A stretch of DNA of 64,000 nt, taken from the NCBI GenBank assembly GCA_902525615.1, contig CABZHT010000001.1:285282-349281 (forward strand). The letters run 5' to 3'. Numbering within the stretch: position 1 is the first letter of the stretch; each line of letters opens with the position of its first letter. The stretch is from an uncultured Fidelibacterota bacterium (lineage in GTDB: Bacteria; Fidelibacterota; Marinisomatia; Marinisomatales; Marinisomataceae). The position numbers and the translations under genes were made by a program. Positions 17,252-26,848 of the stretch are shown here, piece after piece. The notes under the pieces are model-generated. The model searched no databases. It had not been told where the DNA came from and saw only the letters and a program-made list of their open reading frames with translations.

Positions 17252-20107
17252 TTAATTAAAATCGTAAGTCATACTTAAAGATATAGATATACCTGGTTCA
17301 AGTATCTTTGTATCTAACTTATTTCCAGTATCAGTTTTTAAATAGTGTTCAATCTTGCTATTTAAAAGATTTTTTGCCTTAATACTAACTGATAATCCAT
17401 TTTCAAATTTTTTCTTTGAAGTAAAATTTAAAGAATGAAAAGGTGCTTCAAAATAATGTCCTGTTACATCCCCTACTTTAATAATTCTTTCACTAAAACC
17501 ATTATAAGAAAGTGAAATTTCGTATCCTGAACTAAGAATTGTATCCAAGGCAAGATTCCCTAAAAATTCTGAATGACCCATTAATGGCCTATTGGTCTGA
17601 TCTTCAATTGGAGTGACTGCAAATGGAGAAACTACAAAATCATTTACATCTACATCTGATGATGACAGTGTAGCGTTTGCAGTTAAAATTTGTGTAGCAC
17701 TTGATGAGGGAAATAAATTTATCTTCTTCCTAATATCAAACTCTAATCCATAAATCGCTGCAGATTTTGCATTATTATACATACTATATGATCTTTCTAC
17801 ATTTACTAATAATACCTCTTCAACAGGTTTTTGCATATCTTTAGCAAATAATGAAACTGACCATACTTCACCTCCGGAAGGATATACTTCGTATCTAAGA
17901 TCAAAATTTGTGACTTCAGATTGTTCAAGTGTTGGGACTCCAATATATTGATCATCTCCATAAAATGCTTGATATTCAAGTGGTGCATATTCTCGAAATT
18001 CTGCTCTTGCAACAGTTTGAGATAACGAAAATCGTACTTTTGAATTCTCTGAAGTGTCTAAAATAAAATTGATAGAAGGAAGTACATAATTTTCATCAAT
18101 ATCTACAAGTGTTGGCTCTTGTGTAGGGTTGTTATAAGGGTTGACATACGTTTGACCAGTTACGGTATTGTATGGCCTAAGGTCTAATGTATACATTTCA
18201 TATCTCATACCACCAATAAAAGTAATAGGTATAGCAAAAGAATCAAATTTTCTTTCAATCATTGAGAAAATTGCATTTGTCTTTTCATCTGCATCATATG
18301 CAGCTCGTGCAAGCTGTGCTGCCTCTTCAACAATGATTAAACCACTATTTCCATCAAAAAAGTTTGCTTCATCAAACGATCTTCCAAAATCATTATCATT
18401 AATCTCCAGAAGATTGTTTGGCCATATTCCATTAGAATGAGTATAATAAAAAATTCTCTTTTTAAAAGTCCTATCTCTCTGCTGAATTCTAAGTCCACTC
18501 TTTAATTGAAAGTTTTCAAAATTAACTTTATACGACAAATCTAAGCTATTATTTGTATCATCTCCATCAGCCCAAAATCTTAAGCCAGGCGACGTACTAC
18601 TAACATCAACAGTATAAGGATTTAATGCGCTTTGCCTTGAGTAAGTATGAGTAGCAACATCTGGTTCGTACAATGAGGCAGAACCTAAATTTATTGACCA
18701 ATCAAGTTCGCTTGGATTAGAAGAATAAAATATACTATTACCTTCCAAAGATAAATTTGATAATGCTTTTTCACTATAATAATGCTGAATAGTTACTGCG
18801 TCTTCTAAATTTTTAAGCACCCCAGAAGCATAAGATAATTTATCACTTGCCTTGTGACTTAATAAAAAAGATAATTTAAACTTGTGGTCTTGTAAATATT
18901 TTAAACCTGTACTCATATTTAATACATGGTTTGCATTATAAATAGATGTTTCTCTTTGGAGGTTCAAATATCTTGATAATTCTGTATTATCATAATATCT
19001 ACCAATATTTTCATCCTCAAAATCATAAGAGTTACCAAAGGAATAATTTATAAAGTATCCATACTCATAATCACCATTTGAACTATTAAACTTTTGACCA
19101 TTTTCAATACCAAATGAAATTTGAGGACTGGCACTTTTTGACTTAGTACGATAATTTTGTTTGAATTTATTTGTATTTGTTGATAATAATTCTCGCCATT
19201 GTGAAGAAGTATAGTTCTGTGGATTAGTTGAACCAGATGTTAATGGATATCTAAACTCTGACAACCAAAAATCTTTTGGAACGTCAGGCATTTTATTATC
19301 ATTTCCATCTATACCAAAGAAATTAATGCCATTATTAGATGTTCTAAATCTACTATTATCAATTGATGAAATTGTTCCAGCGCCAAACTTTAGCTTCATT
19401 ATTTTTTTGTCTGGATATGCTAAAGTTTTAATATTTACAACCCCTCCAGCAAAAGTTCCAGGTAAATCAGGAGTGAACGTTTTTTTTGCACTTAATCCAG
19501 AAATAATTGAAATAGAAAAAAGATCTAGAGGAACAGCTCTTTTTTCGGGTTCTGGGGTAGCTAAATCAGAATTATTTAATTGAGTATTTGTATACCTATC
19601 ACCTAACCCTCTTACAGCAACAATGTTATCAACTACAGAAACACCAGTCACTCTTCTAAACGCATCTGCTGCATTAGAATCCCCCGCTTTTGACATTCTT
19701 TCTAAACTTATTGCATCTTCAACATTAGATGATTCTTTTCTGTCAATCATCATGCTTATATCGCTACCATCTACTGCTTGACCAGTCACCTCAACACCAG
19801 ATAACTGCACGGCATCTATTGATAAAGCTATATCAAAATTATTTTGACCCTCTAAAAGATTAATTGAAAATCTTTCGGATTTATAACCTATATACGAAAC
19901 ATTTAGTACAACTTCGCCTGGTTGAGTAAAAATCGTGTAGGAACCATTTAAATCAGAAGCTGCTCCATTATTTGAGTCTTCAATAATAATATTTACGCCG
20001 ACTAGGGCTTCTCCAGAATCCTTACCGGTGACAGTACCAGTTAGAACAGATAAATCTTGACAAAAAATGAAACTTAACGATAAAAATACTACTTTAAATA
20101 TTCTCAA
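17252..20107 (-). CDS. TonB-dependent outer-membrane receptor
   Basis: CarboxypepD_reg-like N-term (GTVTGKDSGEALVGVNIII), plug VRGLGDRYTNTQLNNSDLATPEPEKRAVPLDLF, C-terminal barrel. Confidence 0.93.
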   Translation of the reverse strand: MRIFKVVFLSLSFIFCQDLSVLTGTVTGKDSGEALVGVNIIIEDSNNGAASDLNGSYTIFTQPGEVVLNVSYIGYKSERFSINLLEGQNNFDIALSIDAVQLSGVEVTGQAVDGSDISMMIDRKESSNVEDAISLERMSKAGDSNAADAFRRVTGVSVVDNIVAVRGLGDRYTNTQLNNSDLATPEPEKRAVPLDLFSISIISGLSAKKTFTPDLPGTFAGGVVNIKTLAYPDKKIMKLKFGAGTISSIDNSRFRTSNNGINFFGIDGNDNKMPDVPKDFWLSEFRYPLTSGSTNPQNYTSSQWRELLSTNTNKFKQNYRTKSKSASPQISFGIENGQKFNSSNGDYEYGYFINYSFGNSYDFEDENIGRYYDNTELSRYLNLQRETSIYNANHVLNMSTGLKYLQDHKFKLSFLLSHKASDKLSYASGVLKNLEDAVTIQHYYSEKALSNLSLEGNSIFYSSNPSELDWSINLGSASLYEPDVATHTYSRQSALNPYTVDVSSTSPGLRFWADGDDTNNSLDLSYKVNFENFQLKSGLRIQQRDRTFKKRIFYYTHSNGIWPNNLLEINDNDFGRSFDEANFFDGNSGLIIVEEAAQLARAAYDADEKTNAIFSMIERKFDSFAIPITFIGGMRYEMYTLDLRPYNTVTGQTYVNPYNNPTQEPTLVDIDENYVLPSINFILDTSENSKVRFSLSQTVARAEFREYAPLEYQAFYGDDQYIGVPTLEQSEVTNFDLRYEVYPSGGEVWSVSLFAKDMQKPVEEVLLVNVERSYSMYNNAKSAAIYGLEFDIRKKINLFPSSSATQILTANATLSSSDVDVNDFVVSPFAVTPIEDQTNRPLMGHSEFLGNLALDTILSSGYEISLSYNGFSERIIKVGDVTGHYFEAPFHSLNFTSKKKFENGLSVSIKAKNLLNSKIEHYLKTDTGNKLDTKILEPGISISLSMTYDFN

Positions 20108-20152
20108 CTCTACATCTCCTTTAAAAGTTGAAAGAAATGTAAAAAGCTTATG

Positions 20153-20170
20153 TTAGGATTATATTTGAAT
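20153..20170 (-). promoter_or_regulatory. Candidate Pho box upstream of the TonB receptor
   Basis: Minus strand ATTCAAA-TATA-ATCCTAA, 46 bp from the start codon, overlapping the phoR 3' end. Confidence 0.45.
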
Positions 20171-21199
20171 AGGTAGAAATATTTTTACAGAAGTTCCTTT
20201 GTCTATATCACTGTCTATGGTAATATCTCCATTGTGCAGATCTAGAATTTTCTTTACAATTGGTAATCCCAAACCTGATCCTCCATACTCTCTACTTCTT
20301 GAGGATTCTTCTCTAAAAAATCTATTAAATATATTCTTAATATTTTCTTTTTTTATCCCTTTTCCATTATCAATTATTTTAATAATGCATGAATCTTGCT
20401 GGCTGGATAGCAGAATATTAATCTTGCTATTTGAATTTGAATACATAATTGCATTTTTTAAAATGTTGGATAATGCATTTTGAATAAGGCTTATATCAAC
20501 CTTTAAATTGCAACAATTAAAATCTTTCGGCTGTTCAATATCTATATTTTTTTTATCTGCAAGGTGTTTCACAGTTTCAACAGAAGATAAAATTAAATCA
20601 CTTAAACTAATCTCTTCTTTTTGAAGATTAAAAACAGCATTGTTTTCTAACATAGATATCTGCAGCAAATCATCAATTATTTCATTCATTCTCAAAGATT
20701 GTCTAATAATGATGTCTCTAAAAGGAATTTCTGTAGGAATTGTTTCAGTAGCTGCTAAAATAGAAGTGATTGGCGTTCTAAGTTCATGAGATACATTTTC
20801 AACAAACTCTCTTTGAGAAGTCTGTGCTTGTATGATAGATGATATATCATTAAAAACAATTAAATATTTCGACTTAACGGATGTTTCCACTTTCAAAAAA
20901 GTTACTTTTGCATCAAATGATTGAGAAGCATCAATAAAAAAGTCTTCTTCAAAAGTTGTAATTTCGTTTTGATTTTCAATAGCTTTCATTGATTGCTCAA
21001 TGAAGTTTAATATTTTGGGGTTTCTAACAATACCTGATATCGGTTTTCCAATGAATTCTTCAGATAAAGAAAATATTCTTTTTGCTTTATCATTATAAAA
21101 AATTAAAAATTTATCATTATTTATGGAAATAACACCCGATTGTATAGTATCAAGAACTGACTTTAAATCATTAATCGGAGTATTACTCATCTTCATCAT
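20159..21199 (-). CDS. phoR: PAS-HisKA-HATPase sensor kinase, PhoR-like, no evident TM helix
   Basis: FVENVSHELRTPITSI (H box), NALSNILKNAIMYS (N), DNGKGI (G1), GGSGLGLPIVKKI (G2); overlaps the phoB stop. Confidence 0.85.
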   Translation of the reverse strand: MMKMSNTPINDLKSVLDTIQSGVISINNDKFLIFYNDKAKRIFSLSEEFIGKPISGIVRNPKILNFIEQSMKAIENQNEITTFEEDFFIDASQSFDAKVTFLKVETSVKSKYLIVFNDISSIIQAQTSQREFVENVSHELRTPITSILAATETIPTEIPFRDIIIRQSLRMNEIIDDLLQISMLENNAVFNLQKEEISLSDLILSSVETVKHLADKKNIDIEQPKDFNCCNLKVDISLIQNALSNILKNAIMYSNSNSKINILLSSQQDSCIIKIIDNGKGIKKENIKNIFNRFFREESSRSREYGGSGLGLPIVKKILDLHNGDITIDSDIDKGTSVKIFLPIQI

Positions 21200-21878
21200 T
21201 AAACTTATATCCTATACCCCTAATAGTTTTAATATATTTTTGTGCAGTAGATAATTTTTTTCTCAATCCTACAATTTGAAAATCAATCGTTCTATCTGTA
21301 GCAGGATAATTATCTCCTCTAATAGAGTCAATTATTTGAGATCTAGTATACACCAAACCAGGATTTTGAGCAAGCATACTTAAAATTTCAAACTCACTAA
21401 ATGTTAAATCTATTATAGAATTATTTACACTGACTTGATGTTTTCCAATATCTATTTTTAAACTATCAAAATTCAAAATTTTTGAATCTGTTTTTTTAAC
21501 TCTTCTCAAAACAGCAGCAATTCTTGCAGAAAGAATTGAACTAGAAAATGGTTTAACTATGTAATCATCTGCTCCCAATTCCAAACCTTTAACAATATCA
21601 GCTTCGCTTCCTTTAGCTGTAAGCATTATTATCAGAAGATCTTTTAATTTGGGGTCACTTTTGATAATTCTACAAATATCGTATCCACTAATACCCGGAA
21701 GCATTAAATCTAAAAGAAGCAAATTGGACTTATTATTTCTAAGATGTTTTAGTCCAGATTCGCCATTTGAAAATGATTGTACTTGATATCCTAAGCTTGA
21801 AATATTATAGGCAAGTAGCTCGCGAATATCTTTGTCGTCTTCGATAATTACTAATTTTGTATTTTTTGTATTTGACAT
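21183..21878 (-). CDS. phoB: OmpR/PhoB-family response regulator (start corrected from 21941 to Met at 21878)
   Basis: KLVIIEDDKDIRELL, LLLLDLMLPGISGYDICR, MLTAKGSEADIVKGLELGADDYIVKPF receiver; winged helix VYTRSQIIDSIRGDNYPATDRTIDFQIVGLRKKL. Confidence 0.93.
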   Translation of the reverse strand: MSNTKNTKLVIIEDDKDIRELLAYNISSLGYQVQSFSNGESGLKHLRNNKSNLLLLDLMLPGISGYDICRIIKSDPKLKDLLIIMLTAKGSEADIVKGLELGADDYIVKPFSSSILSARIAAVLRRVKKTDSKILNFDSLKIDIGKHQVSVNNSIIDLTFSEFEILSMLAQNPGLVYTRSQIIDSIRGDNYPATDRTIDFQIVGLRKKLSTAQKYIKTIRGIGYKFNDEDE

Positions 21879-21883
21879 AGATG

Positions 21884-21956
21884 CTCCGGAGGAGGGACTC
21901 GAACCCCCGACCTGGTGATTAACAGTCACTCGCTCTACCAACTGAGCTACTCCGGA
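21884..21956 (-). tRNA. tRNA-Asn(GTT)
   Basis: Minus strand TCCGGAGTAGCTCAGTTGGTAGAGCGAGTGACTGTTAATCACCAGGTCGGGGGTTCGAGTCCCTCCTCCGGAG; anticodon loop CTGTTAA. Confidence 0.96.
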
Positions 21957-22031
21957 AGATGGTAGAAATTTTTAATATTATTATTGAAAAAACAAGTATT
22001 ATTACTTTTATTTTTTATTATAAAGTAAAAG

Positions 22032-23900
22032 CTATAGCTCTAGTTCAATAAATAATTTTTTTGTATGGTCAAATTGACCATGATTCTGGACATTTTTAGA
22101 GATTTCAATTTTATCACTTGATGACATTTTTCCAATGTAGGCGTGAGTTGACTTGATTCCACCCAAGTACCATCTTGTATCAGATATGTATGCAAAATCT
22201 CCTTCTTTTGCACCAAGATCTTTCATCAAATCTGCTGGTAAATATATTTTATTATCTGTGTCATCCAGAACTTTAATCATATCACCATCAAAGGTAATTT
22301 TACTGCCTGCATTTTCATTAACCTTTGAACCTTTAAAGAATGTGGGACCATCTTTGATAGTCCAAAGAGTTAATCCTTTAATTTGTTCATAGTGTGATTG
22401 ATTTGGTTCTGAAGTAAATAAGGTTACTATGATTCCAATGGATGTACATGCTACTACATTATATAATGCTCTAATATATGACCACGGTTTTGCTTCAACA
22501 TATTCTATCCCATGTGAAAATGGTTGAACAAAAATTTGAGGATACTGAATTCCAAGAAAAATAAATGCTGCACCTAGGACAAACGTTAACACAGCTGCTC
22601 TTGATGAAAAGCGCTGCCAGAAAATACCAAGGAAAATAACCGTAACCATTGGTGGAGTCACAACGCTATGAAATGCACCATGAGCCTCATAAATGGTTCC
22701 ATATTGTGCAAATAAAAATGCTGCCTGTATCCCAACAAAAGTAACGAGTAAGGAAGTAAACATGGAAACTCTTAAGCGTGTTTTCTCAGAAGGATTTTTA
22801 CTTAATGGCGTATATACATCATTAACCGCCACTGCTGCTGATGCATTAATTTGTGAATCCAAGCTGGACATTAAAGCAGCTACTACTGCTGCTACTAAAA
22901 ATGCAAAAATTGCTTCTGAATTAGCTACCAGGGAAGCAACAACAGTAAAAACACCATTTGCATTTCCATTTGGTAATAAATCAGTTATAACGCCAGGGGT
23001 CATGTTTTCCATAGCTCTAGCTAGCCAACCAGAATTTGAAACTGCAACAGTACCTATTGGCAAGAAAACCAATACGTTCATTATAGTTGCTCTTCTAGCA
23101 TGAATAACAGATCGAGATGCTAAAAATCTCATAATTACTGCCTGATTCATAAATGCAAATCCAACAGAACCAACTACTCCGTCTTGCCAGAAAATTCCAA
23201 CAAAGTTAAAGTCGGGTGGGGAGTTAAAATCTGCCAAAGGCAACTTATTTGTAGCTGACAAATTACTCCAAAAGAAATCAAATCCTCCTATATAAGCAAT
23301 ACCTAAACCAAAAATTAGTAGCCCAGCAAATAGCAGAATTACACCTTGTAAAAAATCTGTAAAAATAATAGCAGTTTGACCACCTAAGGATACATAAGTA
23401 CCCGATATAATAGCTACTACTATAATGATAGTATTAATTTCCCATCCTAGAATTGGTTGCAATAATGATCCTAAAGCCAATAGCCCAATACCTATATATC
23501 CTATCAAATATAAAAGCATGGTTATCGTAGATAAATTTCTTACAGTTGAATTAAATCTACGTTCAAAATATTCAGGAATAGAATTGACCTGCATATAATA
23601 AATAATTGGAATCCAACCAAATAATAATAATGGCATAAAAAACCAATCATTCATATAAGTCATGGTGGATGAAAACCCATATTCAAAACCTTTAGACGCA
23701 TATTTGGCAAAACTATGTGATCCCACACCAGTTGCCAACATTGACATTCCAATTAACCACCATGAAAATCTTCTTCCACCAAAAAAGAAATCTTCGGTTG
23801 ATTGATTATTTCTTGCAAAAAATAATCCCGCACCTAAAACAAAGAAAACATAGCCAGCTAAAATGACCCAGAATAATTCTGAAGTAGCAATGGTATTCAT
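22032..23900 (-). CDS. Sodium:solute symporter family protein
   Basis: STEDFFFGGRRFSWWLIGMSMLATGVGSHSF and SSS-type TM pattern; soluble C-terminal extension. Confidence 0.92.
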   Translation of the reverse strand: MNTIATSELFWVILAGYVFFVLGAGLFFARNNQSTEDFFFGGRRFSWWLIGMSMLATGVGSHSFAKYASKGFEYGFSSTMTYMNDWFFMPLLLFGWIPIIYYMQVNSIPEYFERRFNSTVRNLSTITMLLYLIGYIGIGLLALGSLLQPILGWEINTIIIVVAIISGTYVSLGGQTAIIFTDFLQGVILLFAGLLIFGLGIAYIGGFDFFWSNLSATNKLPLADFNSPPDFNFVGIFWQDGVVGSVGFAFMNQAVIMRFLASRSVIHARRATIMNVLVFLPIGTVAVSNSGWLARAMENMTPGVITDLLPNGNANGVFTVVASLVANSEAIFAFLVAAVVAALMSSLDSQINASAAVAVNDVYTPLSKNPSEKTRLRVSMFTSLLVTFVGIQAAFLFAQYGTIYEAHGAFHSVVTPPMVTVIFLGIFWQRFSSRAAVLTFVLGAAFIFLGIQYPQIFVQPFSHGIEYVEAKPWSYIRALYNVVACTSIGIIVTLFTSEPNQSHYEQIKGLTLWTIKDGPTFFKGSKVNENAGSKITFDGDMIKVLDDTDNKIYLPADLMKDLGAKEGDFAYISDTRWYLGGIKSTHAYIGKMSSSDKIEISKNVQNHGQFDHTKKLFIELEL

Positions 23901-24181
23901 GTAATTTTCCTAGTTAATAAAAAAACATTAAATATATATAAAGATAAAATTACTAGATATAAATGAGGATAATCATTCAGTGCTGAAACAGTCATTAATA
24001 GGTGTATAGAAGAAACGTAAATGAATCCCCAAATCAAAATCTGAATCCATATCTTATATTGATTCCAGAACTCTTTGCTACCATAAGCTTTGAATACTGT
24101 AAAAAGACCTCCACCAAAGATCAATAGACCAAAACCATATTGGTACATAAAAGGAAGCCAGGAATGAGAAAATAAATCCAT
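23897..24181 (-). CDS. Small membrane protein
   Basis: 94 aa, three hydrophobic segments, 4-bp overlap with the symporter gene. Confidence 0.7.
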   Translation of the reverse strand: MDLFSHSWLPFMYQYGFGLLIFGGGLFTVFKAYGSKEFWNQYKIWIQILIWGFIYVSSIHLLMTVSALNDYPHLYLVILSLYIFNVFLLTRKIT

Positions 24182-24678
24182 TATAGTTTATCCTTGAATA
24201 ATTTTAATAATTGCTCATAAGTATCGTCTAACGTTTGAGCCATCACTTTTGTATTTCCAATAACGGGCATAAAAGATGTATCGCTTTTCCAGCGAGGAAC
24301 TATATGAAAATGCAAATGAGATTGAATGGAAGCACCCGAGCCTTCTCCTATGTTAGCCCCAAAATTAAATCCATCACAATTAAAACTACTTCTTAATATT
24401 TTCATAACTTTTTTAGAAGTAGAAATAATCTCAGATAAAACTTCATCTTCGAGTTCTTCAAATCTATCAACTTCTTTATAAGGAATAACCATCAAATGTC
24501 CATTATTATAAGGATAATAATTCATTATTACATAACAATGTTTCGCACGATGAAGGATTAAATGTTCTTTATCGTTATCTTCATTTATTAAATCGGAAAA
24601 AATCTTTTGAAAATCTTGCTTCTTATTTTTGAGGTAATCCATTTTCCATGGAGCCCATAAATGTTTTCGATCGCTCAT
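24181..24678 (-). CDS. HIT-family hydrolase
   Basis: HLWAPWKMDYL...NNGHLMVIPYKEVDRFEEL...QSHLHFHIVPRW. Confidence 0.95.
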   Translation of the reverse strand: MSDRKHLWAPWKMDYLKNKKQDFQKIFSDLINEDNDKEHLILHRAKHCYVIMNYYPYNNGHLMVIPYKEVDRFEELEDEVLSEIISTSKKVMKILRSSFNCDGFNFGANIGEGSGASIQSHLHFHIVPRWKSDTSFMPVIGNTKVMAQTLDDTYEQLLKLFKDKL

Positions 24679-24953
24679 GTATTATCTATTTTGGCTTGAT
24701 TAATTAAATCCCTTAGCATGGGTTTAATATAAACATTATCAAGATTAATTTGACTAAAACACTTTGCTAAAACATACAATCTCTGTTCAAGAGGTTTGTG
24801 TTTATTGATTACAATAGTATCATTGGAAAATAATAAACAGTTATCGCCATTAAAATCACCTTTATCATGTATGATTTTTATGTTACATTTTTCTCCAAGT
24901 TCAATAAAATCTTCTAATAATTGTGTTTTCTTTTTATCAGGCTTTTTTTTCAT
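24675..24953 (-). CDS. Hypothetical conserved small protein
   Basis: 4-bp overlap with the HIT gene; co-oriented. Confidence 0.65.
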   Translation of the reverse strand: MKKKPDKKKTQLLEDFIELGEKCNIKIIHDKGDFNGDNCLLFSNDTIVINKHKPLEQRLYVLAKCFSQINLDNVYIKPMLRDLINQAKIDNT

Positions 24954-25360
24954 TTACCAATTCCAGTTAAATCACTACTGCTTCTTATCTTATCACCCAA
25001 ACCATCGACCATTTTAATATTATATTTTTTCATAACGGTAGTTTCAGGAATTTCCTCCAAAGATCTATCTCCTCCGTTAGCAAAAATATCAGGTTTTATT
25101 GCTTCTAAACTTTTACAAACACTTTTATCTGAATCAATACTTAAAAAAACTTCATCAACGCATTTGAGAGCAGCGACAATTTCCATTCTGTCATTCTCAT
25201 GCATAAAGAACTCTCCCTTTTTAATTTCTGCTTGATGATTATTGTTTATAATAACAATTAATTTATCTCCCAATTGACTAGCGAGCTGTAAATACTCTAA
25301 ATGTCCAACATGAATTGGATCAAAATATCCACTAACAGCTACTACTATTTCTTTCTTCAT
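24950..25360 (-). CDS. Cytidylyltransferase-family protein (RfaE2/TagD-like); start set to internal Met
   Basis: VSGYFDPIHVGHLEYLQLASQLGDKLIVIINNN nucleotidyltransferase motif. Confidence 0.9.
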   Translation of the reverse strand: MKKEIVVAVSGYFDPIHVGHLEYLQLASQLGDKLIVIINNNHQAEIKKGEFFMHENDRMEIVAALKCVDEVFLSIDSDKSVCKSLEAIKPDIFANGGDRSLEEIPETTVMKKYNIKMVDGLGDKIRSSSDLTGIGK

Positions 25361-26421
25361 TGATTTATCTTCCAATCTTCTATTTCTAATTCCCAATTTG
25401 CCCTTAATATTAATGAATCTGGATAAACATAGAATTTTTCTGAGTTAGTATCATCTTGTAAATTCCCAGTATCAAGAATCTTATTATTATTTCGATCTTG
25501 ATAAGCAAGTAATTGATACGTTCCACTGATTACATTATCAATTTTAAATTTTCCATCAAAAGATAATTCTGTTTTAAAAGTATTATCTTTATTTCCTAAT
25601 TCAATGACAACCGGGAGAATATAATTGCCATTAATATTACCTACAATATTTGCAAATTGCTCTATATCCTCTGTTGCATTCAAAGAGTCTAATTCAACTT
25701 CAACTTCTTCAGCATTAAAAAAGAAATTTAAATCTGGAGTATTATCTTTTATCAAATCAATAAAGCTTTCTGAAAAAAAAGATATTTTATTTTTTTCTAA
25801 TGATAATTTTGGATTATATAAATCGACAGCCATCACAGTGTACTTATCATATGCTAAATAATCAAAACTAAATTTATCAGAAGATGAAATTATATAATCA
25901 GGTTTCTTTGAAAGTAATTCACTCTTATCAATTATACCTTTCCATAATAAGATTGAGGGCTTGCTATATGATCCAAATATTTTTCCTTTGATTACTGCTT
26001 GATTGATTGAATTTGAAAGGCTTATTGGAATAACAATGTTTTCATTTAACTTAACATTTTGCTCATCAGATAAATTAGAATTCAATGATATAACATATGT
26101 TTTATCCTTATCAAGATTGGACGGTAACGTAATTATTACCTCTTTTCCATAATATTCAAAATCAATTTTTTGATTTACGTTTGGGAAAAGTTCGATTGTG
26201 TTTTTAAGAGACTCTTCCTTAATAAACTCATTAAAAAATAAGGTAATTTGTTGCCCCTGATTTAGATTAGTTAAAATTGTTGGAGAAGTTGATTTTAATT
26301 TTGGTGGCTCAGAATCTAAAGGTCCTCCTTGAGGCACTTTAACAGATGCACAGGAAAATAGAACTAGCAAACATAGAGCTAAGAGTATCTTATTAAATCG
26401 ACTCAAGAACATCAGATGCAT
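25357..26421 (-). CDS. Lipoprotein with bacterial Ig-like (SbsA-type) domain
   Basis: Lipobox LFSCASVKVPQGGPLDSEPPKL...ITLFFNEFI. Confidence 0.82.
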   Translation of the reverse strand: MHLMFLSRFNKILLALCLLVLFSCASVKVPQGGPLDSEPPKLKSTSPTILTNLNQGQQITLFFNEFIKEESLKNTIELFPNVNQKIDFEYYGKEVIITLPSNLDKDKTYVISLNSNLSDEQNVKLNENIVIPISLSNSINQAVIKGKIFGSYSKPSILLWKGIIDKSELLSKKPDYIISSSDKFSFDYLAYDKYTVMAVDLYNPKLSLEKNKISFFSESFIDLIKDNTPDLNFFFNAEEVEVELDSLNATEDIEQFANIVGNINGNYILPVVIELGNKDNTFKTELSFDGKFKIDNVISGTYQLLAYQDRNNNKILDTGNLQDDTNSEKFYVYPDSLILRANWELEIEDWKINQ

Positions 26422-26845
26422 GTGTTGCAGTTTTTACTTTACTATAAGCTTGTTCAATCATTCCACTTTTATCTATTAAATAAGATATCCTAAGAATACC
26501 TTCATATTCTCTTCCATACATTTTTTTAAGGCCCCATGCTTTATATTTTTTTAGGACACTTAATTCTGTATCTGATAAAATATCAAATTTAAATTCATTT
26601 TTTCTACAAAAGTTTTTTTGAGCTTTAACTGAATCTTTACTGATACCTAAGATAGAGATATTTTGTTTATTAAAATTTTTGATTAGCTCATTGAAACCTA
26701 ATCCTTCTCTAGTACAACCTCCAGTACTTGCCTTTGTGAAAAACCATATAAGTAATTTTTTTCCTTTGAAATCTTTCAAAGATATAACGATATCATCTTG
26801 ATTTGGTAATGAAAATTCTGGAGCTTTTTGACCAATTTTTAACAT
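26393..26845 (-). CDS. bcp: Thiol peroxidase, BCP-type peroxiredoxin
   Basis: GQKAPEFSLPNQDD, GGCTREGLGFNELI, ILGISKDSV. Confidence 0.9.
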   Translation of the reverse strand: MLKIGQKAPEFSLPNQDDIVISLKDFKGKKLLIWFFTKASTGGCTREGLGFNELIKNFNKQNISILGISKDSVKAQKNFCRKNEFKFDILSDTELSVLKKYKAWGLKKMYGREYEGILRISYLIDKSGMIEQAYSKVKTATHASDVLESI

Positions 26846-26848
26846 AAT

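Noticed and set aside
21183-21941. 252-aa version of the PhoB ORF starting at 21941
   Set aside because: The extra N-terminus (MVERVTVNHQVGGSSPSSGAS) is translated tRNA-Asn sequence; the real start is Met at 21878.
22693-23103. 136-aa plus-strand ORF
   Set aside because: Antisense to the well-supported SSS transporter; low-complexity shadow.
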